This document shows, one piece after another, positions 50,339 to 63,211 of a DNA stretch of 64,000 bases. Origin of the DNA: Marisa cornuarietis (taxonomy: Eukaryota > Mollusca > Gastropoda > Architaenioglossa > Ampullariidae). Numbering within the stretch: the first letter of the stretch is position 1; every line of letters starts with the position of its first letter. Below the pieces are notes generated by a model, which was given only the letters and a program-made list of their open reading frames with translations, was not told where the DNA came from and made no database searches. Both the position numbers and the translations under genes were made by a program. The stretch is taken from positions 7,179,501-7,243,500 of the forward strand of contig SMMW01000555.1 of NCBI GenBank assembly GCA_004794655.1, in the 5' to 3' direction.

Positions 50339-51002
50339 AAAGGGAGAGTAGAGGGCGGGGGGGGGATGAAGGAAGAGGTGGGGTAGGACGTACGAGAGGA
50401 TGTCGGAAATAGACAGGGCGGAGGAGGATGAGTATTTCAGCACGTGGCATTGTTTTGCCTCGCCTACGAACGTGGCGCTCAGTTTAGTTGAGGAAAAGGG
50501 GGAGGGGGGGCAATTGACAGTTGAGTACTGAGAAAATACGAGTAAACACCAGCAGCCGTTATCGAACCAAGTTTGAAATTATCAAATGTCGCAAAGATTG
50601 GAGGAAGGCAGTGGTGGGGATGAAGGTAGAAGAGGAGAAGCAAAGTACACTCAGACCGTTGACTCAGAATTGATTGGGAGGGTCGCTCGGACGTTGTGTC
50701 TTCCTCTGCTTCTTCTTCCCAGATCTTACACCAACCAAAACGATTGACAGAGAACATCGGTTTGGAGTCCGAAAAAGCTTTGTTATTTCGATCCTTCTTA
50801 TTCTGTTTCTCCAAAGATCTTCACACCAACTGGAAACCTCTTAGATTATTCAAAGTAAACATTGGTTTCGAGTCTGAAATGGCTGACTGTTGTGTCTTGA
50901 TCATAAATAACCGGAAGTTGACACTGGCACCCTCCGCAATTAAGTCTATATAACGGACAGAAGGAGGACGTGACAATACAACACGTGCTTCTAACATTTC
51001 AG

Positions 51003-51265
51003 GTAGTCGAGACCAGTCGAAACTCACTTTCGTGACCAAACCTTTCAAACAAGAAGAGCCGTTTTCAATTCAAAATGCCACAAGAACCGATGAGCGTTCT
51101 ATAAACGTCATTTTCGAGGCTGTAGAACTCGCCTTCGGATGGATCGTGAAATCGCGATCATCTGCCGGACACTACTCGACCATTCCAGCCGCTGTTCGCA
51201 TCACCAACGAAACTTCCGGAAGCTTTCAGTGTGCACTCCGGGGAAAAATGAAGCTATTACCATAG
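51003..51265 (+). other. unrecognised terminal-exon candidate
   Basis: GTGCTTCTAACATTTCAG (ending 51002) is a textbook acceptor with a branch-like CTAAC. It is followed by 87 codons in one frame to TAG (51263-51265): SRDQSKLTFVTKPFKQEEPF, SIQNATRTDERSINVIFEAV, HYSTIPAAVRITNETSGSFQ and CALRGKMKLLP. An AATAAA at 51363-51368 lies 100 bases after the stop. Together these look like the last exon of a + strand gene. No family recognised and no matching upstream exon identified. Confidence 0.3.
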
Positions 51266-52971
51266 GAACATTTCAACAGCTGCTTATCACTAGCAGTATC
51301 AGGGCACCTGTTACTTTATGAGCAGTTTTAGAGAAGGTGCGGCGAAGAGTGAAAAAAAAAAAAATAAATGGGTGACATTGAAGATTTTAGAGATAAAACT
51401 TCCTGGCGAAAAAAACAAACAAAAACAAAGCAAATAAAAACAGTTAGCATTGGAACTCCTATTACTTTACCGTTAGATTAATTTGTGCTTCAATTTACAC
51501 TCCTAAATTATGCTGCCATGATGTTTACAGGGATTCCTTCTGGTGGGCTTTTCTGATAACATCATTTTAAAAACTAGCGCCCAGGTGTCCCCACATTTGG
51601 TAGTTCCCCCATGTCTAACGCACGCACACACGCTGTGGAAAAAGGGCTGATGAATAAGCGGATATTGAAGAAAAAAAATTAAGCGTTGGGGGGAAAAATA
51701 ATCTGGGGGTTGGGTGGTGGAAAACACTTCTCGCAGCAAGATCACAGGAGGCAAACGCTGGTACTATAATGATGCTGGCTTTGAAGGCACTGAATCTAGC
51801 CTATTCAAAGGTAACACAAGCATTCAGAATACCACCAGAAATCAAAATATGAATCAAAATAAATACGTGACAATGAAAATATGTTAAAAAAGACAACTAC
51901 AACAAAGACCCACTCCACACACTTCCTCTCCACAACACACTTTTTTCAACTCCTGTGCACGTTTGAATGTACGAGCTAATTGGATAGGCAGAGGTGTTTG
52001 AGTGTAATGAATGTTTCAGTCGTTGTCATTTACTGTGCTCGTTTAGAATGGATGGACAGAAGTGCGAGTGTAAGCATTGCTATTGTAAAAGCAATGTGCT
52101 CTCTAGTTTTGGATTTGGTTGGTTGGTTGTTTTTTAATGCTGTGTCGAGATCAAAGGCCATATCATAGCTGCGAATCGTTCACACCATTCAAATGCGATG
52201 AAACAGGTGTCAACAAATGGTATATGCAGAAGGGAAAAAAAGGTAAAATAACCCAAATGAATGTATGCTGTCGCCTCCAAAAAAGCCACTCTCGTTTAGG
52301 GGAGGTATGTGTGTATAAATATTTATTATTAAGGCACAAGTAAGATAACATATGAAAGATCTTAGCAATGTAGTTTTAGATAACCAGTCCATTAATGTTA
52401 TACGAACAAGATTAAAACTTATACATCTTCTCTTGAGGGGGAGTCGTTTTAACGGAGAGGTGAAAAACATCTTGAGTTCGAGCAGAAAATGAAGAATTGA
52501 CAGCATCGACAGGGTTGATGTGAACACGCGAACGAGATGCAGGAGCAGGCCTGCCTCCATGTAAGAGCATGTAGCTCCTGAACCAAAGAGAACTAAGGGA
52601 AGAATAAGAAATCTTATAAATAGAATATGACCCAGGAGGCTGGGGTTGAATAATAGGGGCGAGATCGCTGTTACGATTACCATTCACTTGTTATTTATTC
52701 ATTTATTTCTGGGTTATTTCGGGATGCCGTGCCTTTGTTTTGCCTTTAGCTCGACAGGATACAGACCAGAATAACATCTCGCCTGCTGGATAGGTTGCTG
52801 CGCGTGCACACGTCATGCAGACATAAGCATGCACGCATTCACCGACAAATATGTACCCATGCATGGACAAATATGCAACGACACAGAAACATACATACAC
52901 GCACGGACAAGCAGGTTCACCTCGAAGCGCTCGCACACGCAGGCAGGTAGGCTGGCAAGCGCGCGTGCGCG

Positions 52972-52991
52972 GCACACACACACACACACAC
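52972..52991. repeat. (CA)n microsatellite
   Basis: Ten CA units, following GCGCGCGTGCGCGG. Confidence 0.93.
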
Positions 52992-54175
52992 CTATAAATC
53001 GTGTGCTGTCCGTTTGCTCGTTTGAAAAATACACTAACCAATCCCCATTTCTCATCTTCCTTTCCCAAGAAAAAATACTAGGCAGAAAACGCAGTGCTAT
53101 GGCACCGATGGCAGTAGCCATGTTTAGGTGTCATATGATGAAGTCCTATGAACGTTGTGTTATCCTTTACCGTGTCATGAAAGGTTATGTCTGTTGCCAC
53201 TTATCACGTTACGGAGAACACGACAGCGGTCAATACAAAGCCTGATAAACGCACATCTGCTTCACGATCCCTCATACGTCTTCTGCGACTTCTGGCTGAC
53301 ATTGCCGTGGAGAGCTCGACGAGAGGAGTACGACGGTCACATGAGAACCGTACACACGATCGCACGAAGAATGGTATACTACGCTGAATATTGGCTTTAA
53401 TTGGTGGCCCTCAAAGGGAGTAAAAGGAGATGAGAATAAAGCATTTCTCAAGTTTCCGAGCACTCCACGTACCGCATTGCCTTACAACACTGTCAAGTCC
53501 TTTCTGTACATTTAAAAATAAAATAAAACTATGGTTTTGTGACTGGACCTGTCTGTCTAATTATCATTTCCTACAAACTGCTTGCATGCCCAAGCGGTCG
53601 TGTCGGTTTTGTCCTTTCACCCCAGCCCCAAACCTCCTATCTCCCAACCCAAATTTTTAACCCCAACTCTCTCTTCTTTTATTTCTTCTTTCCTTTGTCA
53701 CTGTCCCCCCCCCCCATGTCCGTGTCTCGCTATCGCGTAGTTCCTCTCCGTCTGTCCTTGTCTGGACGTTGTCTCCATTTCTCACTCTGTCTTACAAACT
53801 CTAGGTTAGCCGTACTGTTGCGTACTATTAACTGGAGCAGCCTTGTCCCGAACCTGCTGATGTTGCCCGACATTTAGCGACATTTGTAATTCTGCTACCT
53901 ACGTCGTTATCCCCCATACTCACTACACCCCCAACCACACTTCTTCCGCTCCTTCTCCTCGCTTATTCACAGGAAAAAGAGTGGCTGTGCAGGTGTGGAC
54001 AGCAGCAGAACACCTCTGATCTGATCTGCTTCCATTTACAAACAAGCGATTAATGGAAAGCCGTCATCAGCAAACGCGCGCGAATTTCGCTCCCGAGAAT
54101 GGACAGATCATCGATCGCTTTTGTTTTTCAGCGATGGTGTAATCAATCTGGTGAACAGTAGAGGTTTTACTTTCT

Positions 54176-54200
54176 CACATCTTGCCTCGGGCAAGATGTG
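54176..54200. repeat. perfect 11-bp inverted repeat (hairpin, 3-nt loop)
   Basis: CACATCTTGCC, loop TCG, GGCAAGATGTG. No gene end is known nearby. Confidence 0.8.
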
Positions 54201-55016
54201 GGAGGTGGGAATCAAGGAATAGCGCTCTTTAGTTTCTTTAGTCATGAAGCGATGTCCATATAGTAGTATGGGGTAGGACACACACACACACACACAGGGA
54301 TAAAGAGGTAGGTGACATACACTGGCCGGCGACCATGTGACCGAAAGCAGTTGGGAGAACGTGTATCTGATGTGTATGCTTTCGCCTTAGTCAGACCTAT
54401 CCTCTGGCGTACGAATAAAACCCGAACCCACGACAGCGTTGTGTCGATCATTGTGGTGAGACTGGGCACTTGTCTCACCCTGTTACATCCAGACCGCGTG
54501 GACATTGTTTTAAAGTCACTTTACCCCGAGTGCATTTCTGCCACCCACTGCTTTATAACGACGATCCTCAGAGATAAAGCAACATCCATGGGAGCAGAAG
54601 GCCGCAAAGACGAAGAGCTTGCCCTTGATTTCCCCATCTTGCCTCGGGGCATCGACATACACAACTACTGCCCTGAGGAAATCCACATCTTATAGTGAGC
54701 TAAATTCACTTATTAGAAAAACATTGCAGCTCTGTACGCAGTTTGATACCTGCTGACCAAGTACTCGGCAAGGCGGCAGCCATTTAAAACTTATGGAAAG
54801 CGTTTCTCAGCTTTTAATAAAGCTGCCCACCCTTCAACTGTCTTCTAGGTACCCAATGACGATTCAGTCATGTCTAGCCTGAAGAATGGTTCTCTTAGCA
54901 GTCTATTTCTTGCCCCCCCCCCTCCCAATCAGGACGTCTTTGTATACGTTTCGCCTGCTGCATGTCTTTCATTGTATGTGGAAATGCAGGTTTCCGTGTT
55001 TTCAGAAGGGTAGGCC

Positions 55017-55018
<2 letters not shown>

Positions 55019-55083
<65 letters not shown>
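55019..55083. repeat. (TG)32 microsatellite
   Basis: Longest pure dinucleotide run in the window. Confidence 0.98.
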
Positions 55084-55085
<2 letters not shown>

Positions 55086-55397
55086 ATGCGGTTAGAGTCA
55101 CGGATTGTGAGTGTATAATATTAGAGTGAATAACAACGTATATGACGTATATGTGTGAATGACTACGTGCGCAGACACTCCCAGACGCATTTAAAGGGAA
55201 AAGAAAGTAAAACGGTAAATTGTGCTTCAGTGATAGATTCCGACTTTCTGAATAATGTCCGATCAAATTTTCGGAAATAAAAAAGTGATCGCTTAATTGA
55301 TACTCTGTGTGAAACAGGTCTAAGGCGGTGCAGGTAGGCTGCTATGTTGTGTTGTCGAGGGACGTCAAGAGTCGCTGGCGTTTGGATTTCAAGGTTG

Positions 55398-55585
55398 GAG
55401 GTATTGGTGTTTTACGCCGAGCCAGCAACTAAGGCTACACCACGGCAAAGCAGCCAGCCCTATAAACAGATGCCACGTGCAGAGAAAGAACTGCGTGCCC
55501 GAGACGAGAGCTGAACTCGGAACAACCAGTCCTCACTGTATTGATGACAGTCGCTAACCGCTTGGGCCACCGGACCGTGCATCTG
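55398..55585 (-). mobile_element. tRNA-derived SINE, family A (full length)
   Basis: + strand GTTTTACGCCGAGCCAGCAA through CTAACCGCTTGGGCCACCGG. On the minus strand the head CCGGTGGCCCAAGCGGTTAG is A-box-like and GAGTTCAGCTCTCGTCTCG holds the B-box position. It closely matches 15636-15810. Confidence 0.87.
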
Positions 55586-58500
55586 GATATGCAGATAGTG
55601 CAGAGAAAATTCGAATCAGGGCACAGTGACGAACAGTTAGCGAATTAGAAGATAGTGACTGTGGAATAATGGAGATAATTTTACACACAGTAACAGTTTC
55701 ATGCTTCGATATAGAAAACATCAAAGAAATTTTAGGAACAACGATGTTGGTGTGAAAAAAATCATCTCCATAGCAAAACCGAATGAACCACCTTTTGCGT
55801 TACTTGCGCTAAGACTGTATTGGAACTACAATTTTTACAGATCCTCACAAACAAAAGAAGTCAGTGCCCACCACGCACCCTGCTTTTTCAAAGGTTTCAA
55901 AGTCTGCATCTTTCCCATAAACTATGCATTTCTGTAGACAGCAAGCTACTGACAAGGATCGCTCTAGCGGTCTAGCCTATCGGCTAAGCTGCTAACAGTA
56001 CCGCAGCATTATTCGACACTTTTCTTGTCAAATAGGTCCACTGTAGAACCACTAACACTACTCCAGCATCGCTGGACACTCTTCTTATCCAATGAATCCG
56101 CCTTCGCCAAGCATGAGAGTCAGTTTATATTCTTTCGCGAAAGAGTACCCAACACGGCGGCCGTTGTGACTCGAAACTGTATTTTTAACGTTTTGCAAAC
56201 CGAAGTTTTGATTGGACATGATTCAAAACGTCTATCATTTAAACCCAACTATTTTTCTTGCTTTCCCCTTTAATGTAATCTGCTGGGCGACTTTAACAAC
56301 TGAGAAATCTTGGCTGTTAGAGAAGTCGACGGGAAAGTGAAAAACTTTCTTTTTCTTTCTCTCTCTCTTTCTGTCGCAAATATTTGCTGCTGTCGCCCTG
56401 CTGTCATTGCTCGCCGCGTCGCTGTCGGATTATTTCTTATACCTTGAAGGTGATTTCCCTTTCTCCCGCTTTCTGATAAAACTGTCAAGATAATGAATTC
56501 TCTCTTGCCTAGCCTGATTTTCAGGTTTCGTGTTCTTATTCCACTCCGGCTAGGGTGCGCTTCACCACATGCAGCTAGGTTGTTTAACGCCGTGCCGGTG
56601 ACTATACATACATATAGCTAAGACCAAGCTCTGATGCCCGTTGAATCCCATAAATGCAGCCAGATATTTGCAGAATAGCGTTCCATCTGGTTGTGGGCCA
56701 GACCAGTGGTACTTTCAAACTGTAGTCTGGAGCTACTTTGTAGGGTCAAAGGTAGAACTTACGCGTGCAGTGCTAAGACCCTCAGAATTACAAAAAATAA
56801 AAGTTTACCTCCTTTGCGCCAAACGCTTAGTTAATGCGTTTTTAACCTTTCGCCATTTTGACCGTGTTCCCCTCCATCTTCCCCGATTTCTCTTTTTACC
56901 CCCCTCCACAGCTCTCCGACCTCCGCTTTTGACCTTCGCCTCCTTACCTCGCATTTCTTCAAGTTGGGTCACTTTCTACTTTCGTTTTTGCCAGTTGATT
57001 ATGGTATTGTTTCTATTTACCACACCCAGCATTCAGCAGCTGTGGGACGCGGGGAGGTGACCATGCAAAAGACATGGGTGACAGGGAAGGAACCCTCTAC
57101 GAACCCGCCCAACGCCTTCGAAATGCCAAAGTTCAAGAAGACGTAGGCAACAGGATGATGCGGTTTGTACCCCTCATATCCCACTTCCACGGGCTCCGCC
57201 CCCTACCCACCCATGATGGTGCCGTGACTTCCCTCACCCAGCCACCCACTCTGTTGCGAGGTTTGAAAGAATGTTTTATTTGCCCACGTCGCTGTTCCTA
57301 CCCTGTTCTTTATATGTGCGAACTCTGCGAACTTGTGTACACCGGCATCACCCAGTGAGCTGGACCCACCTTCCTACTGCCAACAGGCGACATACTTGAC
57401 GTCATGTATCGACTCGCTGAGGTGAAGGTCTCTCTATTTTTATTTCGACTTTTAGCAACAACAATACGAGGCCCCCATCTCTCCGACTCACACGCGCATG
57501 CACACACACACACACACGTGTCAGAATGCATGTGCACAAACCCGCACGCACGCAGAGGACGTGCGCCAGGGCTGGGGAGACGGGTACCCCCCACCCTCAA
57601 GACCTTGAAGACCGACTCGTTTGAGAGGGGGATGGCACGTGTAAGGCGGGAACTATACTGCGTGCGGTTCATGCACAAGAAAGCGGATAATTGTGCGTGG
57701 CACTTTATTTACATGACTCGTCAATAAGCAGAGATTCCTGACTGCTGAGGTTACACGTGTCTCGTCACCAGCATATTTCTCTCTCTCACACACACACATC
57801 GTACCTAACACAACACACTATATCCTCGTTACCACACCCACAACGCACGCAGCAACCCTCTTTCTTTCTTTCTCAAGCCGTCTGCCTTTTGTTAGGCTGA
57901 CTTCAATTATAAGGAAAGGAGTGTGGACGAGCGAATGCTACGGTTAATTAGATACTGCAAGTCAAATCTCTTTCTTCACCACCACTACCACCCCCATCTT
58001 CCCGGACAATACACACTATCGGTGAGCAGCAATGTGGTGAGCAAAGCGCAAAGTCCTGGTGATGTGCCGAGTAACATTTGGTACTGACAGTCACAGGGTG
58101 CCCTGATGACTAGGTCTTTGGCACCACATCAGCCTTCCGAGAGGATGCTAATTTTAGACGCCAGCCTCAGATTTTGTGAACAACATTTCGCCAAGTATGC
58201 GCGCTATTCTGTCTGTTGATTTTTGTTGAAAAAAAACTTTTTACTTTGAACGGGGGCTAGTGCAGGAAAAAAACAAACAAACAAAGAAACAAACTACAGT
58301 GAATACCTGTGTAAGCCAATCCATCCCACCCATTCAGCATGTGCATGCACACACTTTGCCTACATTAAAGACCCAATGGGGTGATCCGAGTTATACACAG
58401 ATTCTGGTAGATAGAGACAATATAAATAATTATATTCTGCACATTTCAGTGGATGAAATACAACTATTTATTTATTATTCAATTTCAAAGCACCTGTAAT

Positions 58501-59656
58501 CAGCAAATCCTACAGAATCTCGCTACCGTGCATCAACAACGGGCTACGACATACTATTTTTCTCTCACAATAAACATGTAAACAGTGCTGAGCGACCGTA
58601 GCGATTTATCGGATGCCTTGGAAGATCTCAGTTTATTTGCTCCAGCAGCGAAAAATAATGTGAAACTCCGCAGTACCTTGAAGTACTAAGGCATACATGT
58701 TTGAACCTGCGCATTGTGAGGATTCACAAGCCCAAATACCAGATTAAAAAGTCGACGAAGAGTGAAACTTTTCGTCGAGCAACATTTAAAAAATCGTGAA
58801 AAAAGGAAAATATGCAGAAAAATCAGTCTAGACATATATTTTCAAGAACGCTGTTACAGGTAATCATGATAGATGGTTTACTGTATGCAGGACACCACCA
58901 AGATGTGAAAATACTGTGTAACAGTTTACAGCTAGTACTGACGATTATGAAGTAGCACAATAAGACAACTTCAGGATTTCGTTAATGTGTAATGTAGCGA
59001 CACTTAAAAGAAAACATTGTAATCTTCGAAGAGTCAAAAAATTTAGCAACAATGCTTTAAAGTTGAGAATAGTTGCAAATATGTTCCCGTTACCCCAGCC
59101 TCTGCTCACGGCCGTGCACTTCAGCGTAAGGGGGGGGGGATCACCATTCTAGTCATGTTTTGTCCAGACTATATGTAAAGCATGCACTATAGTGCTTTCA
59201 CATTGAGTTGCGGGGGGGGGAGGAAGGCCAGTTAAATTATTCTAGGAATATTCTGTTCAAACTGTAAGGACAGCACACAGTGCATTCCCCCGAGTTCAGG
59301 GGGGAAACCATCTTTCACTAATATTTTACCAAAACTGTGAGTGAGTGCCCGATGACATTAATTAATAATAATTTCTTTTACATATCACATGAAGCCTACA
59401 TTACAGATTTCTTGCAACTTTACTTAAAAATCAAGTAGCTTACAGCCTGTATCGCACAGGGAATGGTTTACAAATTACCAGTATAGTTGTCTACACTTGC
59501 TCATGAAATGAGGCAATGAATCAAGATTTGATGGAGCTGTATCAATCATAGCAGCTGTACTAGTGCTAACAGGCTAAGATGAAAAAAAGCACCAACAGAC
59601 AAAAATAAAAAAGTGCAGTTTTACCAGTATGTTAAATCACAAATCCAAAAGGCCTA
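55586..59656. other. intergenic DNA, no gene recognised
   Basis: Open frames (for example 56641-57060 and 57074-57358) lack recognisable domains and splice context. CA runs lie at 57500-57518 and 57787-57799. 56555-56645 contains GTTTAACGCCGTGCCGGTGA and CTCTGATGCCCGTTGAATCC, possibly a decayed SINE end. Confidence 0.55.
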
Positions 59657-59719
59657 TTGTTTCTTGTTGTCCGCATCAACGCTGAATATCCAACATTTCG
59701 TTCCATCAGTGCTCAGTGT

Positions 59720-59874
59720 CCAAAACAGACTTTGAAAAGATCACTAGAGAGAGAGGCAAAGGATGGCGGAACCACATGGGCCCAACTGAGGGGGGCTGCA
59801 CAAAACCGGGTCCGCTGGCGAGATGTTGTTGCGGCCCTGTGCTCCTCGAGGAGTACCAAGGAATGATGATGATG
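59720..59874 (+). mobile_element. 155-bp 5'-truncated LINE with perfect 12-bp target-site duplication
   Basis: Flanked on both sides by AGTGCTCAGTGT (59708-59719 and 59875-59886). The + strand keeps the last 45 or so codons of a LINE ORF: LKRSLEREAKDGG, TTWAQLRGAAQNRVRWRDVV and AALCSSRSTKE then TGA. The W..L...AQNR..WR..V..LCS pattern is a common C-terminus of APE-type LINE proteins. It ends in (ATG)n. This is a second LINE family, distinct from the (ATT)n one. Confidence 0.88.
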
Positions 59875-59886
59875 AGTGCTCAGTGT

Positions 59887-62610
59887 ACTCCACCAAGTAA
59901 CTGTCTTCATCACCCTTCGTGCTCCGCACATCAGTGTTTTTTTGCCTCATCTGTCCCATGGCCCCACGCAGTCAATCTAGCAGTCTCCATCTTTTGAAAG
60001 CACAGTTGTGCTTAGTGCCTTCCCAGTATATTGAATGAAAGTGTCTGGCCTCCTACATTTATCACTGTTGAAGACATTTGTCGATTTTGCAAAATGTAGC
60101 TCTAGGAGGGAGCAGCCAACAAACCTGAACTTTGTAGATTCTATGCTGCAGACATGTAAACTTTTACTGCTGCTCTGTGTTCCTCAGTATACACAGTAAA
60201 CTGTAATCAATAAGGTTGGTAAATAGTAGTTTGATGGACTTACAGACAAAAGTAAGGAAACGTATTTGTGTTGTAGTCACCAGAGGAAAGATTTTTACTA
60301 AGAAGTGCATCGCTTGCCAATCCTGGTGGTTATCCATACGACACACATATCCATGCATTTTGCTGGTAGTGCTTGTATTCTTATGAGTAAGAACACCATG
60401 TAGAGTTGTATTATTAATGCTTTTTTTTGGCTAGACCACCTTTTAAATCTATTCCTTCCACCTTTAAACTACCTTTTTCATCTCTTTCACTTAATTCACC
60501 AGCTGCCTATCTGTCCAACTGTTAATAGAAAACACAAAGTAACTTCATAAATTTTCCCGTTGATTTCTTTATTCCACTTTTTCATGTATTGAAACTGATT
60601 TCTGCGCACACTGAGAACAGGATGTCAGATTTTTACATTTTCTATTTAATAATGTATTTTTCATTTAGTGACAGAGCACTGTCTATCATTTAACAAAGCT
60701 TTGTCACACATGACTGTTAGTCGAGACTGGTCTGTGTAGACTGGGTTTTTTTTTTTTTTTTTTGGTTACTGGTGGTTGAATCTGTACTTGTCACTGTTGT
60801 GACAGATTCTGAAACGTGGTGCTAAAAACACTGGAGGTTTTCGAGTGAAACTCTCTTGTTGTTGGATAAGAAAATGCACTTTCTGTAATGTAGGCAGGGA
60901 CCCTACGAAAAACGCTATCATCAGTACCTTGAAACGCTTTTGTTATTGTATGTTATATATATATATATTAAAGAGTCACAGGAGCACTGCGCTGGTGTTT
61001 TCACATGACACAGTACTATGTAATCGTGGTGGTCGACTCTACATATACAAACTTAACACGCTGTTTCTCAATATCAAATCATTCAGGAAAATGCGAACAT
61101 TAATCATATCAGAATTCTTTCCTATGTATTGAGCAACTCGCAACTCTATTTTTTGTGAAAGTTGCATCAGCAAAGACACTGTACTCATCAATATCTTCTA
61201 TGATGGCAAAGAACATCTTACGACGTCGAACGCGCTTTTGCTCCAAGAGGGAGATTTTTAAACAGGTGAGGGTGGGAAATCGTCTTTAATTTCTCGCAGA
61301 CCATGCGAAGCTCTGCTGAGTGATATGAAAGAGTCTTTTGAGTGTGATTACTCAGTCTTTAAAATGTTCATAAACTTCTTAGAGTGAAAGTGCTCTAATT
61401 GTACTTCTGCATCAAACAGAGCAAATTTTATATCAGAGCGCCAACAGCATTCCGGCTACACGGCGATTCCAGGTGGAGCTAAAAAATAGAATGTGATAAC
61501 ACTTTGTCTACCTGAAGCCACGTGGTATTTTCTGCCCAAGGTGAGCTTACTTTATGAGCGGAAAATGCAAAGTCAAAGAAGCCGATAGAAAGCGTGGTGC
61601 GGTAGAAAAAGAGAAGGAATTCATTTCATGTACCCTCCGGAAGGATTTATTTTTGCCAAAGGTGATTGAGACCATATAATATGGCTGTTATTGAGCGTTC
61701 GGAAGTGTCTTTGAAGGATTTTTTTTTTTGACGTGTTCACCGATCACGAGAAGTTGGACATGTGATATCTTGAGTAAGGTGGTGATAAATTCTGGAAAGT
61801 CTTGGATGTGGTACGTATCACTGGCTGAAGAGGAGAGCATTCATTTGCATAACTTTGCCCTGTATTAGTTGTGGCAGATGGTCGACAGGTGTTTCGGTAG
61901 GTCGATTTTATTTATTTGTCTTCGAGTGCGGACCGGGGGGAGTTGTGTGCCGTTAATGAACTGTCTTTAATAAACTGGATGAGATTGATATTGTATTTTC
62001 ATAACATCAGTTACAGTGAGGCCGGAGAACTTGTAAGATCACGTGACTAAATTTGTAGCTCTGCCCAGTTTTGATGCAGGACGTTGGTTGAATGAAGCGC
62101 TGCCTGCTGGCCCCCCAAACCAAATCTGTTGATATTCTTGGGGTACCCGCCTTCGCTTGGCTTGATTTCTATCAAACCTTTTAAGCTGTGCAGTTAATGT
62201 CAACTTTTGAACTATCATATCGCTTTTTTTATCAAGCTTATTCATGCGCGGCGTCTGTGCATCGGAACTGTCCTAACTTGACAGATCATGTTCCCCAACG
62301 GGTGTCACACTTTATTTTTGAAGAAGACGGATATTCGAATCACTAATAGCACAGGCTAGTCAGAAGCAGTTACAGCCGGAATATCCATCATTCTAATGGC
62401 ACAGCCACTCATGTGGATTTAAATGCGGACATAAGCCTCGTCTTCCTCGTTTCATTAAGCAAAACAGGGCATCTACATGTAGAAGTCCGGGAGGCTGAAA
62501 GCACTTGTAGGTTATAGGAAGAGACATGATTTAAAAATCAGTCCAGTCCTTAAAAGTACAAATCTCATCTGTTTGAAGGAAGCAGTTCTTTGTGGATTTT
62601 TTGACAAAAC
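59887..62610. other. intergenic DNA, no gene recognised
   Basis: AT-rich, with a poly(T) run at 60747-60764 and an (AT)n run at 60955-60968. Weak protein-like fragments on the minus strand at about 61700-61850 and 62039-62245 are too short and interrupted to call. Confidence 0.55.
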
Positions 62611-62656
62611 TAACCAACCAACCAAACAAACAAACAAACCAACAAACCAACCAACC
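62611..62656. repeat. (CCAA/CAAA)n tetranucleotide repeat
   Basis: Alternating AACC and AAAC units, about eleven in all. Confidence 0.93.
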
Positions 62657-63000
62657 TGTCACGAAAGAACGTGGAATGTGGAACTGGAAAACAGTCTGTT
62701 GAGAGAGAGACTTTGAGTAAAGTCAGCTAGCACCTGTCTACGACCATCAGGCACGAGACGTGGTAAAGGGACTTGTGAAGAGGTGCTCAGCCCACTCTTA
62801 AAACAGAGTGTCAAGGACAGTAACCTCTGTTCCTGCAAGTCGCCGTGCAACTCTCGGCAGCGGGATAAGTTACTCTGGTCACAAAGCTAGGCGCTGGTCT
62901 CATCTGTGGTAGCGTCAGGCCTGCTGGTGACAGGGAAGGGAGTGCACACCCGTGCAAGGGGACGGTACGCGTGAGCGCTCGTCCCAACTCCTTACAAGTC

Positions 63001-63211
63001 GTGGTGCTTCGTTTGTGCGAGGTTCCAGACAGGGAAGACAACGGCCAGCCGGCCACCATCTCTTCTGCATCGTGGTGCTAGAGAGAGCCACTCAAGACAA
63101 CGAAGACAACGGCCAGCGACTGCCATCTCTTCTGCGTCGTGGTGCCAGGGAGAGCCGCCCGAGACAGGGAAGACAAAGGCCAGTCAATCCCCATCCCTTC
63201 TGCGTTGCATC
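63001..63211. repeat. minisatellite, three units of about 67-73 bp
   Basis: Units at 63001-63071, 63072-63138 and 63139-63211. Each starts GTGGTGC and contains GAAGACAACGGCCAG (or GAAGACAAAGGCCAG) and CCATCTCTTCTGC. Units differ at 10-25 percent of positions, so the array is old. Confidence 0.85.

Larger units (their letters stand above)
50339..55397. other. mostly intergenic DNA
   Basis: Apart from the exon candidate at 51003-51265 there is no supportable gene. Features are a CA run at 52972-52991, a small perfect hairpin at 54176-54200 and a long TG run at 55019-55083. Pieces near 50740-50785 and 50845-50890 look like a diverged duplication (ACATCGGTTTGGAGTCCGAA versus ACATTGGTTTCGAGTCTGAA). 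Confidence 0.55.

Noticed and set aside
54312..54695. 127-codon + frame, also a possible tRNA-like B-box (GGGTTCGGGTTTTA on minus).
   Set aside because: No recognised domain, no acceptor or donor support, and no A-box at the right distance for a SINE.
54895..55266. Minus frame with poly(His-Thr).
   Set aside because: Translation of the (TG)32 repeat.
62039..62245. Minus frame MNKLDKKSDMIVQKLTLTAQ and nearby interrupted frame at about 61700-61850 (DFPEFITTLLKISHVQLLVI).
   Set aside because: Both look faintly protein-like but are short, interrupted by stops and lack splice sites; could be decayed transposon sequence.
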